Origin: an uncultured Pelagibacteraceae bacterium
GTDB taxonomy: Bacteria > Pseudomonadota > Alphaproteobacteria > Pelagibacterales > AG-422-B15
Length of the DNA stretch: 64,000 nt
Direction: 5' to 3'
Assembly (NCBI GenBank): GCA_902526005.1
Contig: CABZIW010000002.1
Coordinates: forward strand, 217,737-281,736
Made by a program: the position numbers and the translations under genes. Shown piece after piece: positions 46,118 through 56,472 of the stretch (its first letter is position 1; every line of letters begins with the position of its first letter). The notes under the pieces were generated by a model that had not been told where the DNA came from, ran no database searches, and was given only the letters and a program-made list of their open reading frames with translations.

Positions 46118-47839
46118 ATGGAAAGTAGAAATTTAATACTTGCAATAATACTCTCGGTAGGTGTTCTGTTTATCTGGAGTTTTTTCTTTGAAGCGCCTGA
46201 GCAAGAAATGCTTAATGGAGAAATAGAAAGTGATGACGTGTCAGAAGTGAACTCAAATGAACTTGATATGGAAGCCATTGATGAAATTGAGAGATCTCTA
46301 GGTATTACCGAGAATGATAACATTGGTTTAGACGAGGCGCTGAGTGCGGATAAAAGAGTAAAAATTGAAACGAACAGCATTGTTGGGTCAATTAATCTTA
46401 AAGGTCTAAGAATTGATGACATTGTTCTCAAAAAATATAATGAAACTCAAGAGGAGTTTTCAGAAAAAATTAGAGTTTTACAACCAATTGATACTTATGA
46501 CGGCTATGAAGTAACATTTGGATGGATAAAAAATCAAGACGCTAATTTTGATACACCAAATGCTGAGTCTGTTTGGAAAGTGTCTAATACCAATGCTACT
46601 CTTACATCGAACAATGAAGTTGAATTTGAATGGAGCAATACAACTGGTCAGACATTTGTAACTACAATTGGATTAGATGAAGACTATTTATTTGATATTA
46701 CACAAGAAGTTAAAAATAATTCGAATGAAGAAATTATTATAAATAATGCAAGTAAGGTGACAAGAAAGCAAGCGCCTTCTTTATCTGGCATGTTTATTCT
46801 GCATGAAGGACTGCTTGGTGTCTTACAAGAAAAACTTGAATTAATAGATTACGACGACCTAAAAGATGACGAAGAAACACTAAACTTTGAAAGTGATAAT
46901 GGATGGGTGGGCATTACAGATAAATACTGGTTAGCTGCGCTCATTCCAGATCAGAATAAATCATTCAAAGCTATTTATACTTATGATAACGGATACATCG
47001 CTTACTATAGATCTCTAAATGCAACTAAAGTTGCAGCTGGCAGCGATCACATTGTTGAGAGTCAAATATTCATTGGTGCTAAAGAAGCAAAACTCATCGA
47101 TCGATATCAAGAAGATTATGGGATTTATAATTTTGATTTAGCGATTGACTGGGGCTGGTTCTATTTCCTCACAAAACCTTTATTCAACGTAATTTACTTC
47201 TTTTCTGAATTATCAGGAAACTTTGGTCTAGCTATCATTATATTAACAGTTATTACAAGAATTGTTTTCTTTCCTCTTGCTAACTGGTCTTTTATATCCA
47301 TGGCCAAAATGAAAATGCTTCAACCTGAAATGACAAGAATTAAAGAACTTCACAAAGATGATAGAGCGCAGCAACAACAGGCGCTGATGGCTTTGTATAA
47401 AAAGGAAAAAGTAAATCCAATTTCAGGATGTTTGCCAATACTCATTCAAATTCCATTTTTCTTTGCGATTTATAAGATGTTATTTGTTTCAATTGAAATG
47501 CGACATGCCCCTTTTTATGGATGGATACAAGACCTTGCCGCAAAAGATCCAACGACCATATTTAATCTTTTCGGTCTCATACCATGGGATCCGCCATCAT
47601 TTATGATTATAGGGATTTGGCCAGTGTTGATGGGCTTAACCATGTACATACAACAAAAACTCAACCCAGCTCCTCCCGATCCAATACAAGCAAGAATATT
47701 CATGTTCTTTCCCCTCTTTATAACAATTCTCTTAGCACAATTTGCTGCCGGTCTTGTAATTTATTGGACAACAAATAACGTACTCTCAATTATTCAGCAG
47801 TGGATAATCAATAAAAGAACCACGGTCAAAACAAATTAA
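46118..47839 (+). CDS. yidC: Membrane protein insertase YidC
   Basis: Periplasmic P1 domain plus NPISGCLPILIQIPFFFAIYKML; WTTNNVLSIIQQWIIN. Confidence 0.96.
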   Translation: MESRNLILAIILSVGVLFIWSFFFEAPEQEMLNGEIESDDVSEVNSNELDMEAIDEIERSLGITENDNIGLDEALSADKRVKIETNSIVGSINLKGLRIDDIVLKKYNETQEEFSEKIRVLQPIDTYDGYEVTFGWIKNQDANFDTPNAESVWKVSNTNATLTSNNEVEFEWSNTTGQTFVTTIGLDEDYLFDITQEVKNNSNEEIIINNASKVTRKQAPSLSGMFILHEGLLGVLQEKLELIDYDDLKDDEETLNFESDNGWVGITDKYWLAALIPDQNKSFKAIYTYDNGYIAYYRSLNATKVAAGSDHIVESQIFIGAKEAKLIDRYQEDYGIYNFDLAIDWGWFYFLTKPLFNVIYFFSELSGNFGLAIIILTVITRIVFFPLANWSFISMAKMKMLQPEMTRIKELHKDDRAQQQQALMALYKKEKVNPISGCLPILIQIPFFFAIYKMLFVSIEMRHAPFYGWIQDLAAKDPTTIFNLFGLIPWDPPSFMIIGIWPVLMGLTMYIQQKLNPAPPDPIQARIFMFFPLFITILLAQFAAGLVIYWTTNNVLSIIQQWIINKRTTVKTN

Positions 47840-47840
47840 A

Positions 47841-48728
47841 ATGTCTATAAAAAATAATGTGAGTGAAAGCTCTAAGCTTTTACAGAAATATTGGCCATCA
47901 GGGAAAAAATATTTCAACAGCACAGATCAATTTATAAAAAGATATAAAAATCGAATTATTGTTATTAAATACGGAGGTTATGCTCTTACGAAACCTCATT
48001 TAGTAAAATCTTTTGCAAAAAATATTGCTCTTCTGAACCAATTGGGAATGAAAGTTATTATTGTTCACGGTGGAGGGCCACAAATTGAAAACCAATTGAG
48101 AAAGAAAAAAATTAAGAATGAAGAATACCAAGGTTTAAGGGTTACAACAAAACAGATTTTAAGTGTTGTAAAGACAGTTTTAGCCAGTGATCTCAATAAA
48201 CTTATTTCAAATGAAATTAAAAAATATGGCGGTAAACCCAAACGTTTTGATGGAATAAGACAAAAAATCATCAATTCAAAAATAGCCATGAATGGGAATA
48301 TTGGTTTTGTTGGAGAGCCCAAAAAAATTAATAAATCATTAATTCAAGCAGCGCTGGGTAAAAATCAAATACCAGTGATTGCACCGTTGGGATATGATTC
48401 AAATAAAAATACGCTAAATATTAATGCTGATACTGCGGCTGCGTTTATCGCGGAGACAGTCAAAGCCGAAAGGCTTCTGCTTTTGACAGATGTAGAAGGG
48501 GTAATGGATAATAACAAAAAATTAATTACCGAGCTGGATCGTAAAAAAGCATTTCAATACATAAAAAAAGGCACTATAAAAAGTGGTATGATTCCCAAAA
48601 TTAAGGCGTGTTTCAATACCCTTAAAAATGGGGCAAAAGGAGTTGCTTTAATCGATGGTCGTAAACAAAATGCCGTGGTTATAGAGCTTTTAACCACTAA
48701 AGGTGCAGGAACACTGATAAAGAAATGA
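47841..48728 (+). CDS. argB: Acetylglutamate kinase
   Basis: [68 protein letters not shown]. Confidence 0.95.
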   Translation: MSIKNNVSESSKLLQKYWPSGKKYFNSTDQFIKRYKNRIIVIKYGGYALTKPHLVKSFAKNIALLNQLGMKVIIVHGGGPQIENQLRKKKIKNEEYQGLRVTTKQILSVVKTVLASDLNKLISNEIKKYGGKPKRFDGIRQKIINSKIAMNGNIGFVGEPKKINKSLIQAALGKNQIPVIAPLGYDSNKNTLNINADTAAAFIAETVKAERLLLLTDVEGVMDNNKKLITELDRKKAFQYIKKGTIKSGMIPKIKACFNTLKNGAKGVALIDGRKQNAVVIELLTTKGAGTLIKK

Positions 48729-49549
48729 GTGATAATACAGAATTAAAAAATAAAATTGAAAGTGCTTGGGAAAATATTGCTAAAATTTCTCCTAACGATA
48801 CAGACATCGCTGATGCTGTAAATGAAGTTATAAAAAAACTTGATAATGGACAATTTAGAATTGCGGAAAAAAATGGCAATGATTGGATTGTTAATCAGTG
48901 GTTAAAAAAAGCCGTTCTTATATCATTCCGAATAAATGATAATAAAATTTTAAAAGGACCCTATACGTCTTGGTATGACAAGGTGAAAGGTAAAACTGTT
49001 GATTGGAATGAGGATCAATGGAAAGAAGCTGGCTACCGACATGTTCCAAATGGTACCGTTCGCGAAGGATCATTCATAGGTAAAGGTGTAGTTCTGATGC
49101 CATCCTTTGTAAATATTGGTGCTTATATTGATGAAGGCACAATGGTTGATACATGGGCAACTGTTGGCTCGTGTGCTCAGATTGGAAAAAACTGTCACTT
49201 ATCAGGCGGTGTTGGTATTGGCGGTGTTTTAGAACCGCTACAAGCAAATCCAGTAATAATTGAAGACAACTGTTTTGTTGGTGCGAGAGCTGAAGTTGCC
49301 GAGGGTGTAATTGTTAGAGAAGGATCGGTTCTTTCAATGGGAGTATATTTAGGGGCATCAACAAAAATTGTGAACAGGTCCACAGGTGAAATTAGCTATG
49401 GTGAAGTACCCGCTTATTCTGTAGTGGTTCCAGGAAGCCTTCCAAATGAAGACCCTAAAAAGCCAAGTTTATATTGTGTTGTAATCGTTAAAACAGTTGA
49501 TGAAAACACAAGAAAGAAAACATCCATCAACGATTTACTCAGAGAGTAA
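48725..49549 (+). CDS. dapD: 2,3,4,5-tetrahydropyridine-2,6-dicarboxylate N-succinyltransferase
   Basis: [58 protein letters not shown]. Confidence 0.97.
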   Translation: MSDNTELKNKIESAWENIAKISPNDTDIADAVNEVIKKLDNGQFRIAEKNGNDWIVNQWLKKAVLISFRINDNKILKGPYTSWYDKVKGKTVDWNEDQWKEAGYRHVPNGTVREGSFIGKGVVLMPSFVNIGAYIDEGTMVDTWATVGSCAQIGKNCHLSGGVGIGGVLEPLQANPVIIEDNCFVGARAEVAEGVIVREGSVLSMGVYLGASTKIVNRSTGEISYGEVPAYSVVVPGSLPNEDPKKPSLYCVVIVKTVDENTRKKTSINDLLRE

Positions 49550-49552
49550 AGT

Positions 49553-50698
49553 ATGAACGTCGTTGAACTAACAAAATCGCTCATTTCTTGTCCGAGTGTT
49601 ACACCGAATAATGAAGGTGTCTTAGACCTGCTCCAAAAGGAACTCACTGACATGGGGTTTACATGCAATCGATATTTATTCAGTGATACTGATACCCCGG
49701 ATGTAGACAATTTATTTGCAAAGATTGGGGGTGGTGCACCACATTTATGTTTTGGCGGCCATACTGATGTTGTTCCAGTTGGTGATGAAAATGCTTGGAG
49801 TTCAAATCCATTTGAAGCCACTGAGAAAAATGGAAAGTTATACGGCCGTGGTGCGAGTGATATGAAATCGGCTATAGCCGCATTTGTGTCAGCGGTAAGG
49901 GAATACTTAGAAAATAATCAAGTCAAAGGCACCATAAGTCTCTTGATTACAAATGATGAAGAAGGTCCAGCAATCAATGGGACAAGAAAAGTACTTGAGG
50001 AAATTTATAAAAATGGTGAGAAGATAGATAGTTGCTTAGTAGGAGAACCAACATGCCCAAATAATTTAGGTGAAATGATAAAAATTGGAAGAAGAGGCAG
50101 CATGACCACGACTGTTAAAGTTTCTGGGAAACAAGGTCATGTCGCATATCCTGAGTGGACACTTAACCCAATAAATCCACTAACATCAATACTCAATACA
50201 TTATGTAATTTAGAGCTTGATAAAGGTACAGAAGACTTTCCGCCTTCAAACATGGAAATTGTAAAAATCGCATCAAGCGAAGGTGCAACTAATATTGTTC
50301 CACAAACCTCAACAGGAACATTTAATATTCGGTACAACGTTAATCACACAAAAGAAAGTCTCCAGTCAATGATTAACGAAGTTGTTTCAAAGAATATTGA
50401 TAAAAGTGAATACAAAGTTGACGTTACTTTCAATAATTCGGCAGAACCTTTTTTAACTGAAAAAGGCAAATTTACAGAGATTGTAAAAAGTTCTGTTGAT
50501 GAGATAACAGGTATGAATTCATCTCTCACAACAACTGGTGGAACATCAGATGCAAGATTCTTCAAAGACTACTGCGAAGTGGCTGAATTTGGGCTTATCG
50601 GAGAGACTGCGCACCAAATTAATGAGAATGTAAAAACTGAAGATATAAATAAGCTTAAAGACATTTACAGTCTTATAATCAGTAAGTATTTCCAATAA
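49553..50698 (+). CDS. dapE: Succinyl-diaminopimelate desuccinylase
   Basis: LCFGGHTDVVPVGDENAWSSNPFEATEKNGKLYGRGASDMKSAIAAF; TNDEEGPAINGTRKV; TTGGTSDARF. Confidence 0.96.
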   Translation: MNVVELTKSLISCPSVTPNNEGVLDLLQKELTDMGFTCNRYLFSDTDTPDVDNLFAKIGGGAPHLCFGGHTDVVPVGDENAWSSNPFEATEKNGKLYGRGASDMKSAIAAFVSAVREYLENNQVKGTISLLITNDEEGPAINGTRKVLEEIYKNGEKIDSCLVGEPTCPNNLGEMIKIGRRGSMTTTVKVSGKQGHVAYPEWTLNPINPLTSILNTLCNLELDKGTEDFPPSNMEIVKIASSEGATNIVPQTSTGTFNIRYNVNHTKESLQSMINEVVSKNIDKSEYKVDVTFNNSAEPFLTEKGKFTEIVKSSVDEITGMNSSLTTTGGTSDARFFKDYCEVAEFGLIGETAHQINENVKTEDINKLKDIYSLIISKYFQ

Positions 50699-50726
50699 AC
50701 GATAACTATTTTATCAACTTCAGAGC

Positions 50727-50839
50727 TATTTAGGTATTATACAATTAGCAACATAAGCATGATGGTCAAAGCTATATCCAATTTAAGGGGGGAAGGATTA
50801 AAATTCCATCTAGTTCCAAACATAATAAATACCTAAATA
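50727..50839. repeat. Spaced 12-bp inverted repeat in dapE/CP-ATPgrasp intergenic region
   Basis: TATTTAGGTATT (50727-50738) and AATACCTAAATA (50828-50839). Confidence 0.6.
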
Positions 50840-50934
50840 ATTGCTCCAGCTAATTGAAAAACAAAGTAGACAGTCAAAATTACTGGGAAAGCCTTAAGAA
50901 AGTAGTTGAATGATTGCTCAAATATCTTTTTCAT
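50833..50934 (-). CDS. Candidate small single-TM protein (33 aa)
   Basis: ATG...TAG read on minus strand: MKKIFEQSFNYFLKAFPVILTVYFVFQLAGAII; occupies part of an otherwise empty 340-bp gap. Confidence 0.45.
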   Translation of the reverse strand: MKKIFEQSFNYFLKAFPVILTVYFVFQLAGAII

Positions 50935-51038
50935 ATGTACCATTTACATAATTTACTTTGCCAGCGGCAGAGCAATCACATGTCAATTTGGCAAAGGCAT
51001 AAAATTAATTAGGACCACTATTTGAGTAATATGGGCCC

Positions 51039-52445
51039 ATGTTTGACGAGATGTACAGTGAAGATGCTCAAATTAGACAGCATTATCTGCAAGTTAATTC
51101 ATGGCTTAGAACAATGTCCTCGACAGTAATTAGTCAGAAAAATTACGAAGCAGAATCACACTTTAAAAGAATAGGTATAACATTTTCAGTCAAAGATGAT
51201 GATATGTCTGAGCGAATCATCCCTTTTGACCTAATCCCGAGAATTTTAACTAACTATGAATGGTCAAAAATTGAAAAGGGTGTCATTCAAAGATCCAAGG
51301 CGCTTAATGCATTTTTATATGACATTTATAACAATGGCGAAATATTTAAAGCCGGCATCATTCCAGAGGAAAATATTTTAAAAAAAGACTCATATGATCA
51401 ATCTATGATTAATTTTTCGCCTCCAAATAAAATATACAGTCCCATTGTAGGTGTAGACCTCATAAGAACTGGTAAAGACGATTTTTATGTATTAGAGGAT
51501 AATTGCAGAACACCTTCTGGAGTTTCTTACATGCTTGAAAATAGAGAAATAATGATGAAGATGTTCCCAGATTTGTTTCACTCAAATAGAGTTTTGCGCG
51601 TTGACGATTATCCAACCAGACTGCTTCAAACTCTAATGAGCTTAGCTCCAAAAAAATGTGATAGCTCTGTTCCAACTGTAGTCCTTCTGACGCCTGGCCA
51701 TTTAAACAGTGCCTATTATGAGCATACCTTTCTTTCAGATCAGATGGGTGTTGAAATGGTTGAAGCCCAAGATTTATTTGTTGAAAATGATTTTCTTTAC
51801 ATGAAGACTGTAGATGGACCAAAAAAAATTGATGTAGTTTATAGAAGAATTGATGATGATTATTTAGACCCTCTTGCTTATAATCCTAATTCTGTAATAG
51901 GGGTTCCAGGTATAACTCATGTCTATAAAACTGGAGGGGTAAATATTTGCTCAGCACCAGGGGCAGGTATTGCCGATGATAAAGCGGTATATATATACGT
52001 TCCAGAGATGATAAAATTTTACTTAGGTGAGACTCCCATACTAGATAACGTTCAAACATGGAGATGCGAAAGAGATGATGACCTTAAATATGTCCTAGAG
52101 AATATTGACGAACTGGTCATAAAAGAAGTTGATGGCTCAGGTGGGCATGGGATGCTAATTGGCCCAAAATCCTCAAAACAAGAAATTGAAGATTTTAGTT
52201 CAAAGCTAAAATTACACCCGGAGGGATATATTGCTCAGCCAACTTTAGATTTATCCTCATCTCCAACTTTAATTAATAATGAAATTTCTGGAAGAAGAGT
52301 AGATTTACGACCTTTCTGTTTGCTTGGAGAAAAGGTTCAATTGTGTCCAGGGGGTCTGACAAGAGTAGCTTTAGGTAAAGGATCTTACGTTGTTAATTCA
52401 TCACAAGGAGGAGGAGTAAAGGATACTTGGGTCCTTGCTGATTGA
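51039..52445 (+). CDS. Circularly permuted ATP-grasp type 2 protein
   Basis: VLEDNCRTPSGVSYMLENRE; VLLTPGHLNSAYYEHTFLSDQMGVEMVEAQDL; VYRRIDDDYLDPL; KEVDGSGGHGMLIGP; PFCLLGEKVQLCPGGLTRVAL. Confidence 0.93.
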   Translation: MFDEMYSEDAQIRQHYLQVNSWLRTMSSTVISQKNYEAESHFKRIGITFSVKDDDMSERIIPFDLIPRILTNYEWSKIEKGVIQRSKALNAFLYDIYNNGEIFKAGIIPEENILKKDSYDQSMINFSPPNKIYSPIVGVDLIRTGKDDFYVLEDNCRTPSGVSYMLENREIMMKMFPDLFHSNRVLRVDDYPTRLLQTLMSLAPKKCDSSVPTVVLLTPGHLNSAYYEHTFLSDQMGVEMVEAQDLFVENDFLYMKTVDGPKKIDVVYRRIDDDYLDPLAYNPNSVIGVPGITHVYKTGGVNICSAPGAGIADDKAVYIYVPEMIKFYLGETPILDNVQTWRCERDDDLKYVLENIDELVIKEVDGSGGHGMLIGPKSSKQEIEDFSSKLKLHPEGYIAQPTLDLSSSPTLINNEISGRRVDLRPFCLLGEKVQLCPGGLTRVALGKGSYVVNSSQGGGVKDTWVLAD

Positions 52446-52446
52446 T

Positions 52447-53382
52447 ATGCTAAGTAGAACAGCTGAAAATCTTTATTGGATTAGTCGCTATATGGAAAGG
52501 GCAGAAACGATGGCAAGACTCTTAGATGTAGGTTATAGAATGTCGCTTTTTCCCAACCCTAAAGGATACCATAATGAATGGGATTCAGTTTTATCTGCTG
52601 CAGGTGCTTCGCAAGGTTATTTTTCAAAATATAATGAAATCAATCAAGACAATGTTGAAGATTATCTGTTTTTTGACGAGGAAAATCCATCCTCAGTTTA
52701 CAGCTGTATATCGAAAGCAAGAAACAATGCTTTATTGGTTAGAACAGCTTTTACCCCAGAGGCGTGGGTTGCCTTAAATAAGTCCTATAAAGAAATGCTG
52801 GAATTTAAAAAAGGTAAATTTATTCGATCTGATCTTCCCAACTTTACTGAATGGACAATTCAACAAGTAAATATGTTTCGTGGTTCAGCAAATTCATTAT
52901 TGAGAAATGATGGTTATCATTTTATCTTTCTTGGGACATTCATTGAAAGGGCTGATAATTCGGCAAGACTATTAGATGTAAAATATTTTGTCTTACTCCC
53001 TACTGCAGACTACATAGGAGGAAATCTTGATAATTTGCAATGGATAATATTATTGAGATCTCTCTCATCTTTTAGAGCTTTTAGGTGGGCTTATGAAGGT
53101 GATGTTACATCTTCAAAAATCGCACATTTCTTCATACTAAATAACGATTGTTCCCGATCATTAAGTTTTTGTATTAATAATATTGTACATCACTTAAACA
53201 GCTTAAAATGCAGCCCAAATAAAATAAGTGATATTTATTCGGGTCTTAAAGGTGTGCATGAAACAATTAAAAATGAAACAGTTGAGTCTATTATTGAGTA
53301 CGGCTTACATGAATATGTTACTAATTTTGTAAGTAAAATTTCTTACTTAGATAATCAAATTCAAGATCAATTTTTTGGATAA
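52447..53382 (+). CDS. Alpha-E domain-containing protein
   Basis: MLSRTAENLYWISRYMERAETMARLLDVGYRM; IERADNSARLLDVKYFVLLP. Confidence 0.93.
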   Translation: MLSRTAENLYWISRYMERAETMARLLDVGYRMSLFPNPKGYHNEWDSVLSAAGASQGYFSKYNEINQDNVEDYLFFDEENPSSVYSCISKARNNALLVRTAFTPEAWVALNKSYKEMLEFKKGKFIRSDLPNFTEWTIQQVNMFRGSANSLLRNDGYHFIFLGTFIERADNSARLLDVKYFVLLPTADYIGGNLDNLQWIILLRSLSSFRAFRWAYEGDVTSSKIAHFFILNNDCSRSLSFCINNIVHHLNSLKCSPNKISDIYSGLKGVHETIKNETVESIIEYGLHEYVTNFVSKISYLDNQIQDQFFG

Positions 53383-53384
53383 TT

Positions 53385-54206
53385 ATGTTACTTACCATTA
53401 ATCATACAACTAATTACGAATATAATGATAATCTTCTTGGATTAATTCAAACCACAAAACTTACACCATCACCTTATAACGGTCTAAAAATAATTGAGTG
53501 GTCGGTAAAGAGAAATAGTAAAGAAGGTGGAGTAGTTTTTAGAGATGGTGAGGGAAATAACATTGTTAATTTTAAAAGTGAAGCATTAGAAAAAACTGTA
53601 AAGTTTGAAGTAAAGGGTAAAGTAGAAACGTTAGATACTAATGGTATTTATGAGAGTTTAAATGATAAAACAAATCCTCTGGTTTATCTTAGAAACACAA
53701 AATTAACGGAACCGAACGAAAAAATAATAAACTTAGCAAATTTAGCTGCAAGTAAGAATTCTAACTTAGATAAAATATCAGTAGCTCATAACATAATGCT
53801 TGCAGTAGCAAATAAAATTGAATACGTACCTTATACAACAAATACCAATACCTCCGCCGCTGATTCAATTAATTTAGGAAAAGGAGTTTGTCAGGATCAA
53901 GCTCATATAATGATATCTGCAGCAAGGTATTTAGATATTCCGTCAAGATATGTTAATGGCTATATGCACAAAAATAAAAATGATTCAGAGTTTCAGGCAA
54001 CTCATGCTTGGGCTGAACTATATATTGATAAACTTGGCTGGATTGGTTTCGATCCTACAAATAAATGTTGTCCTGATGAAAGATATATAAGAGTTTCCTG
54101 TGGACTCGACGCAAGTTTTGCGGCACCTATAAGAGGAATTTTTTACGGAGATAGTGACGAGAAATTAAATATAAGTGTTCAAACTATCGAAAATTCTGCA
54201 CAATAA
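53385..54206 (+). CDS. Transglutaminase-like cysteine protease/peptidase family protein
   Basis: TTNYEYNDNL; GKGVCQDQAHIMISAARYLDIPSRYVNGYM; THAWAELYIDKLGWIGFDPTN (Cys-His-Asp). Confidence 0.93.
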   Translation: MLLTINHTTNYEYNDNLLGLIQTTKLTPSPYNGLKIIEWSVKRNSKEGGVVFRDGEGNNIVNFKSEALEKTVKFEVKGKVETLDTNGIYESLNDKTNPLVYLRNTKLTEPNEKIINLANLAASKNSNLDKISVAHNIMLAVANKIEYVPYTTNTNTSAADSINLGKGVCQDQAHIMISAARYLDIPSRYVNGYMHKNKNDSEFQATHAWAELYIDKLGWIGFDPTNKCCPDERYIRVSCGLDASFAAPIRGIFYGDSDEKLNISVQTIENSAQ

Positions 54207-54947
54207 TTAATATTTCACTTCCATAAAATATAACCCCTCTGGGGGTGCTAATGCTCCACATTGAGATCTATCTTTTGAGTTTAATGCATTCATAAAATCA
54301 TTAGGTGACCAGCTATTTTCCCCAACTAATTTAAGACTACCAACAATGGATCTAACCTGGTGATGCAGAAATGATTTTGCAGTGAAACCAAAATAGATAT
54401 TTTCTTCTGATTGACTAATTTTTAAGCTGTCTAAAGTTTTTATTGGACTATCAGATTGACAATGGGCCGAACGGAATGTTGTAAAGTCATGTTGACCCTC
54501 AATTGAAGGAATGCATTCTTTCATCAAATCAATATCAATGTCTTTATGTACTTGCCAAGCTCTTCCCTTCTCAATAGTGAGTGGTGACTTTCTGTTTACT
54601 ATTCTATAAAGGTATTTTCTCTGAGTTGCATCAAATCTTGCATGAAAATCATTATGTGCTTTCTCTACTTCCAATATGGAAATAGGAAATGGCCTCAAGT
54701 GATCGTTTAATGCGTTCTTAATCACATATGGTTCAAGTAATTTGTCTGTAACATCAAAATGAGCGACCTGCCCCATTGCGTGGACACCTGCATCTGTTCT
54801 ACCAGCCCCAAAAATAGTTATGTTTTCCTCAAATATATTACTTATTACTTTTTCAATACACCCTTGAACTGATTGTCCATTTTCTTGTCTTTGCCATCCG
54901 ACAAACGGGGTACCATCATACTCAATTTTTATTTTATACCTATTCAT
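54207..54947 (-). CDS. truA: tRNA pseudouridine(38-40) synthase
   Basis: IEYDGTPFVGWQRQENGQSVQGCIEKVI; GAGRTDAGVHAMGQVAHFD. Confidence 0.97.
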   Translation of the reverse strand: MNRYKIKIEYDGTPFVGWQRQENGQSVQGCIEKVISNIFEENITIFGAGRTDAGVHAMGQVAHFDVTDKLLEPYVIKNALNDHLRPFPISILEVEKAHNDFHARFDATQRKYLYRIVNRKSPLTIEKGRAWQVHKDIDIDLMKECIPSIEGQHDFTTFRSAHCQSDSPIKTLDSLKISQSEENIYFGFTAKSFLHHQVRSIVGSLKLVGENSWSPNDFMNALNSKDRSQCGALAPPEGLYFMEVKY

Positions 54948-55861
54948 TGAATATAAGAGCCAACTTCAATTTTATGTCCTAAGAGAAAGTCATTGATTGT
55001 ACAATCTTGTTTACCTTCAACTCTGAGAAGCAACGGTCTTATTGAATTATTGCCGCAGCCAATTAAAAATTTTTCATTCATAATCTTTCCGGCCTCACCT
55101 TTCTCATGAATCACCTCAGCCTTCAGTATTTTAATTCTTTTATTATTTAGTGAAAACCAAGCACATGGACTAGGGTTATAAGCATTTATGCGTCTATTTA
55201 TTTTCTCAGCATTTTCAGTCCAGTCTATTAAAGCTTCTTGTTTTTGTATTTTCTTCGCATAACAGGCCTGCGTGTCATTTTGCTTAGCAAACTGAATAGA
55301 GCCATCTAATCTATCAATAAAGTTTATAAGCAATTCAGCTCCTTCATTTGCGAGTTCTTTTTCTAACTCACTGTAGTTTTGTTGTTCTATTTTTATTTCT
55401 TTTTGCAGCCCAATATCTCCTGTATCAAGGCCTTTATCCATTTTCATAATTGTAACGCCCGTAGTCTGATCACCTTCAATCATTGCTCTTTGAATAGGTG
55501 CAGCACCCCTCCACCTAGGAAGTAAAGATGCATGTAAATTAAAACAACCAAGTTTAGGTAAATTAATTACTTCTTCAGGTAATATCATTCCATAAGCAAC
55601 AACAATTATCATATCCAAATTCATTTCTTGTAGTTTTTTTAATTCCTCTGATGAACTAATAGAAGGAGGCGAGCTAATTTCTATATTTTTAGCTTCAGCA
55701 AATTCTGCCACTGGTGAAATTGATAATTTCATTCCTCGGTTAGCCTTTTTTGCGGGAGATGTATATACACCCACCAAATGATTATTTGAAGAAACAATTT
55801 TTTTTAAAGATGGAACTGCGAATGGGGCTGTGCCCATGAATAGGATGCGATAATTTTTCAT
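54944..55861 (-). CDS. fmt: Methionyl-tRNA formyltransferase
   Basis: ILFMGTAPFAVPSLKKIV; GCFNLHASLLPRWRGAAPIQRAMIEGDQTTGVTIMKMDKGLDTGDI. Confidence 0.97.
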   Translation of the reverse strand: MKNYRILFMGTAPFAVPSLKKIVSSNNHLVGVYTSPAKKANRGMKLSISPVAEFAEAKNIEISSPPSISSSEELKKLQEMNLDMIIVVAYGMILPEEVINLPKLGCFNLHASLLPRWRGAAPIQRAMIEGDQTTGVTIMKMDKGLDTGDIGLQKEIKIEQQNYSELEKELANEGAELLINFIDRLDGSIQFAKQNDTQACYAKKIQKQEALIDWTENAEKINRRINAYNPSPCAWFSLNNKRIKILKAEVIHEKGEAGKIMNEKFLIGCGNNSIRPLLLRVEGKQDCTINDFLLGHKIEVGSYIQ

Positions 55862-55866
55862 TTTAT

Positions 55867-56403
55867 CTAAGCGACGATTCGTTCTTTTTTTGATTGTTTT
55901 CTTGTTTTGATGAGCTTTTTTACAATCATGTTGCGTTTCATATTTGATAAATGATCAATAAAAAGAATTCCTTCAAGATGATCCATTTCATGTTGGATGC
56001 AGGTCGCTAATAATCCTTTAGCGTTTAGAGTCGACTTTTTTCCATTATAATCAAGAAAGTTTATTTCACATTCTTCTGGACGATCAATTTCTGCGTATTG
56101 ATCTGGGACCGATAAACATCCCTCTTCATAAGTTGAAAGATTTTTTGTTTTTACTGTAATTTCAGGGTTAACAAAATAAAGGGGCTCTTTTATACCCTCT
56201 TCATTTCTCCAGCTTATATCCATTACAATTACACGCAAAGGAACTCCGATTTGAACCGCTGCTAATCCTATTCCAGGTGCGTCATACATGGTATCCAACA
56301 TGTCATCCATTAGATCCTGGATCTCTTTAGTTACTTCATCAACTGGTTTTGAAATCTGTTTTAAAAACGGATCTGGAGCAGTTAAAATCTTTTTTACTGT
56401 CAT
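55867..56403 (-). CDS. def: Peptide deformylase
   Basis: GIGLAAVQIG; EEGCLSVPDQYAEI; CIQHEMDHLEGILFIDHLS. Confidence 0.97.
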   Translation of the reverse strand: MTVKKILTAPDPFLKQISKPVDEVTKEIQDLMDDMLDTMYDAPGIGLAAVQIGVPLRVIVMDISWRNEEGIKEPLYFVNPEITVKTKNLSTYEEGCLSVPDQYAEIDRPEECEINFLDYNGKKSTLNAKGLLATCIQHEMDHLEGILFIDHLSNMKRNMIVKKLIKTRKQSKKERIVA

Positions 56404-56472
56404 AATCTTTAGATAGGCTAACTTAGATATAAGGTCAAGATTGAATAAAAAAATTGGGAAAATACAATAAAA

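Noticed and set aside
46051-46431. 126-aa minus-strand ORF
   Set aside because: Antisense to yidD/yidC; Ser-rich shadow translation.
49414-49821. 135-aa minus-strand ORF
   Set aside because: Fully antisense to dapD/dapE, low-complexity Ser/Thr-rich translation, no recognisable domain.
51460-51822. 120-aa minus-strand ORF
   Set aside because: Antisense to the well-supported CP-ATPgrasp gene.
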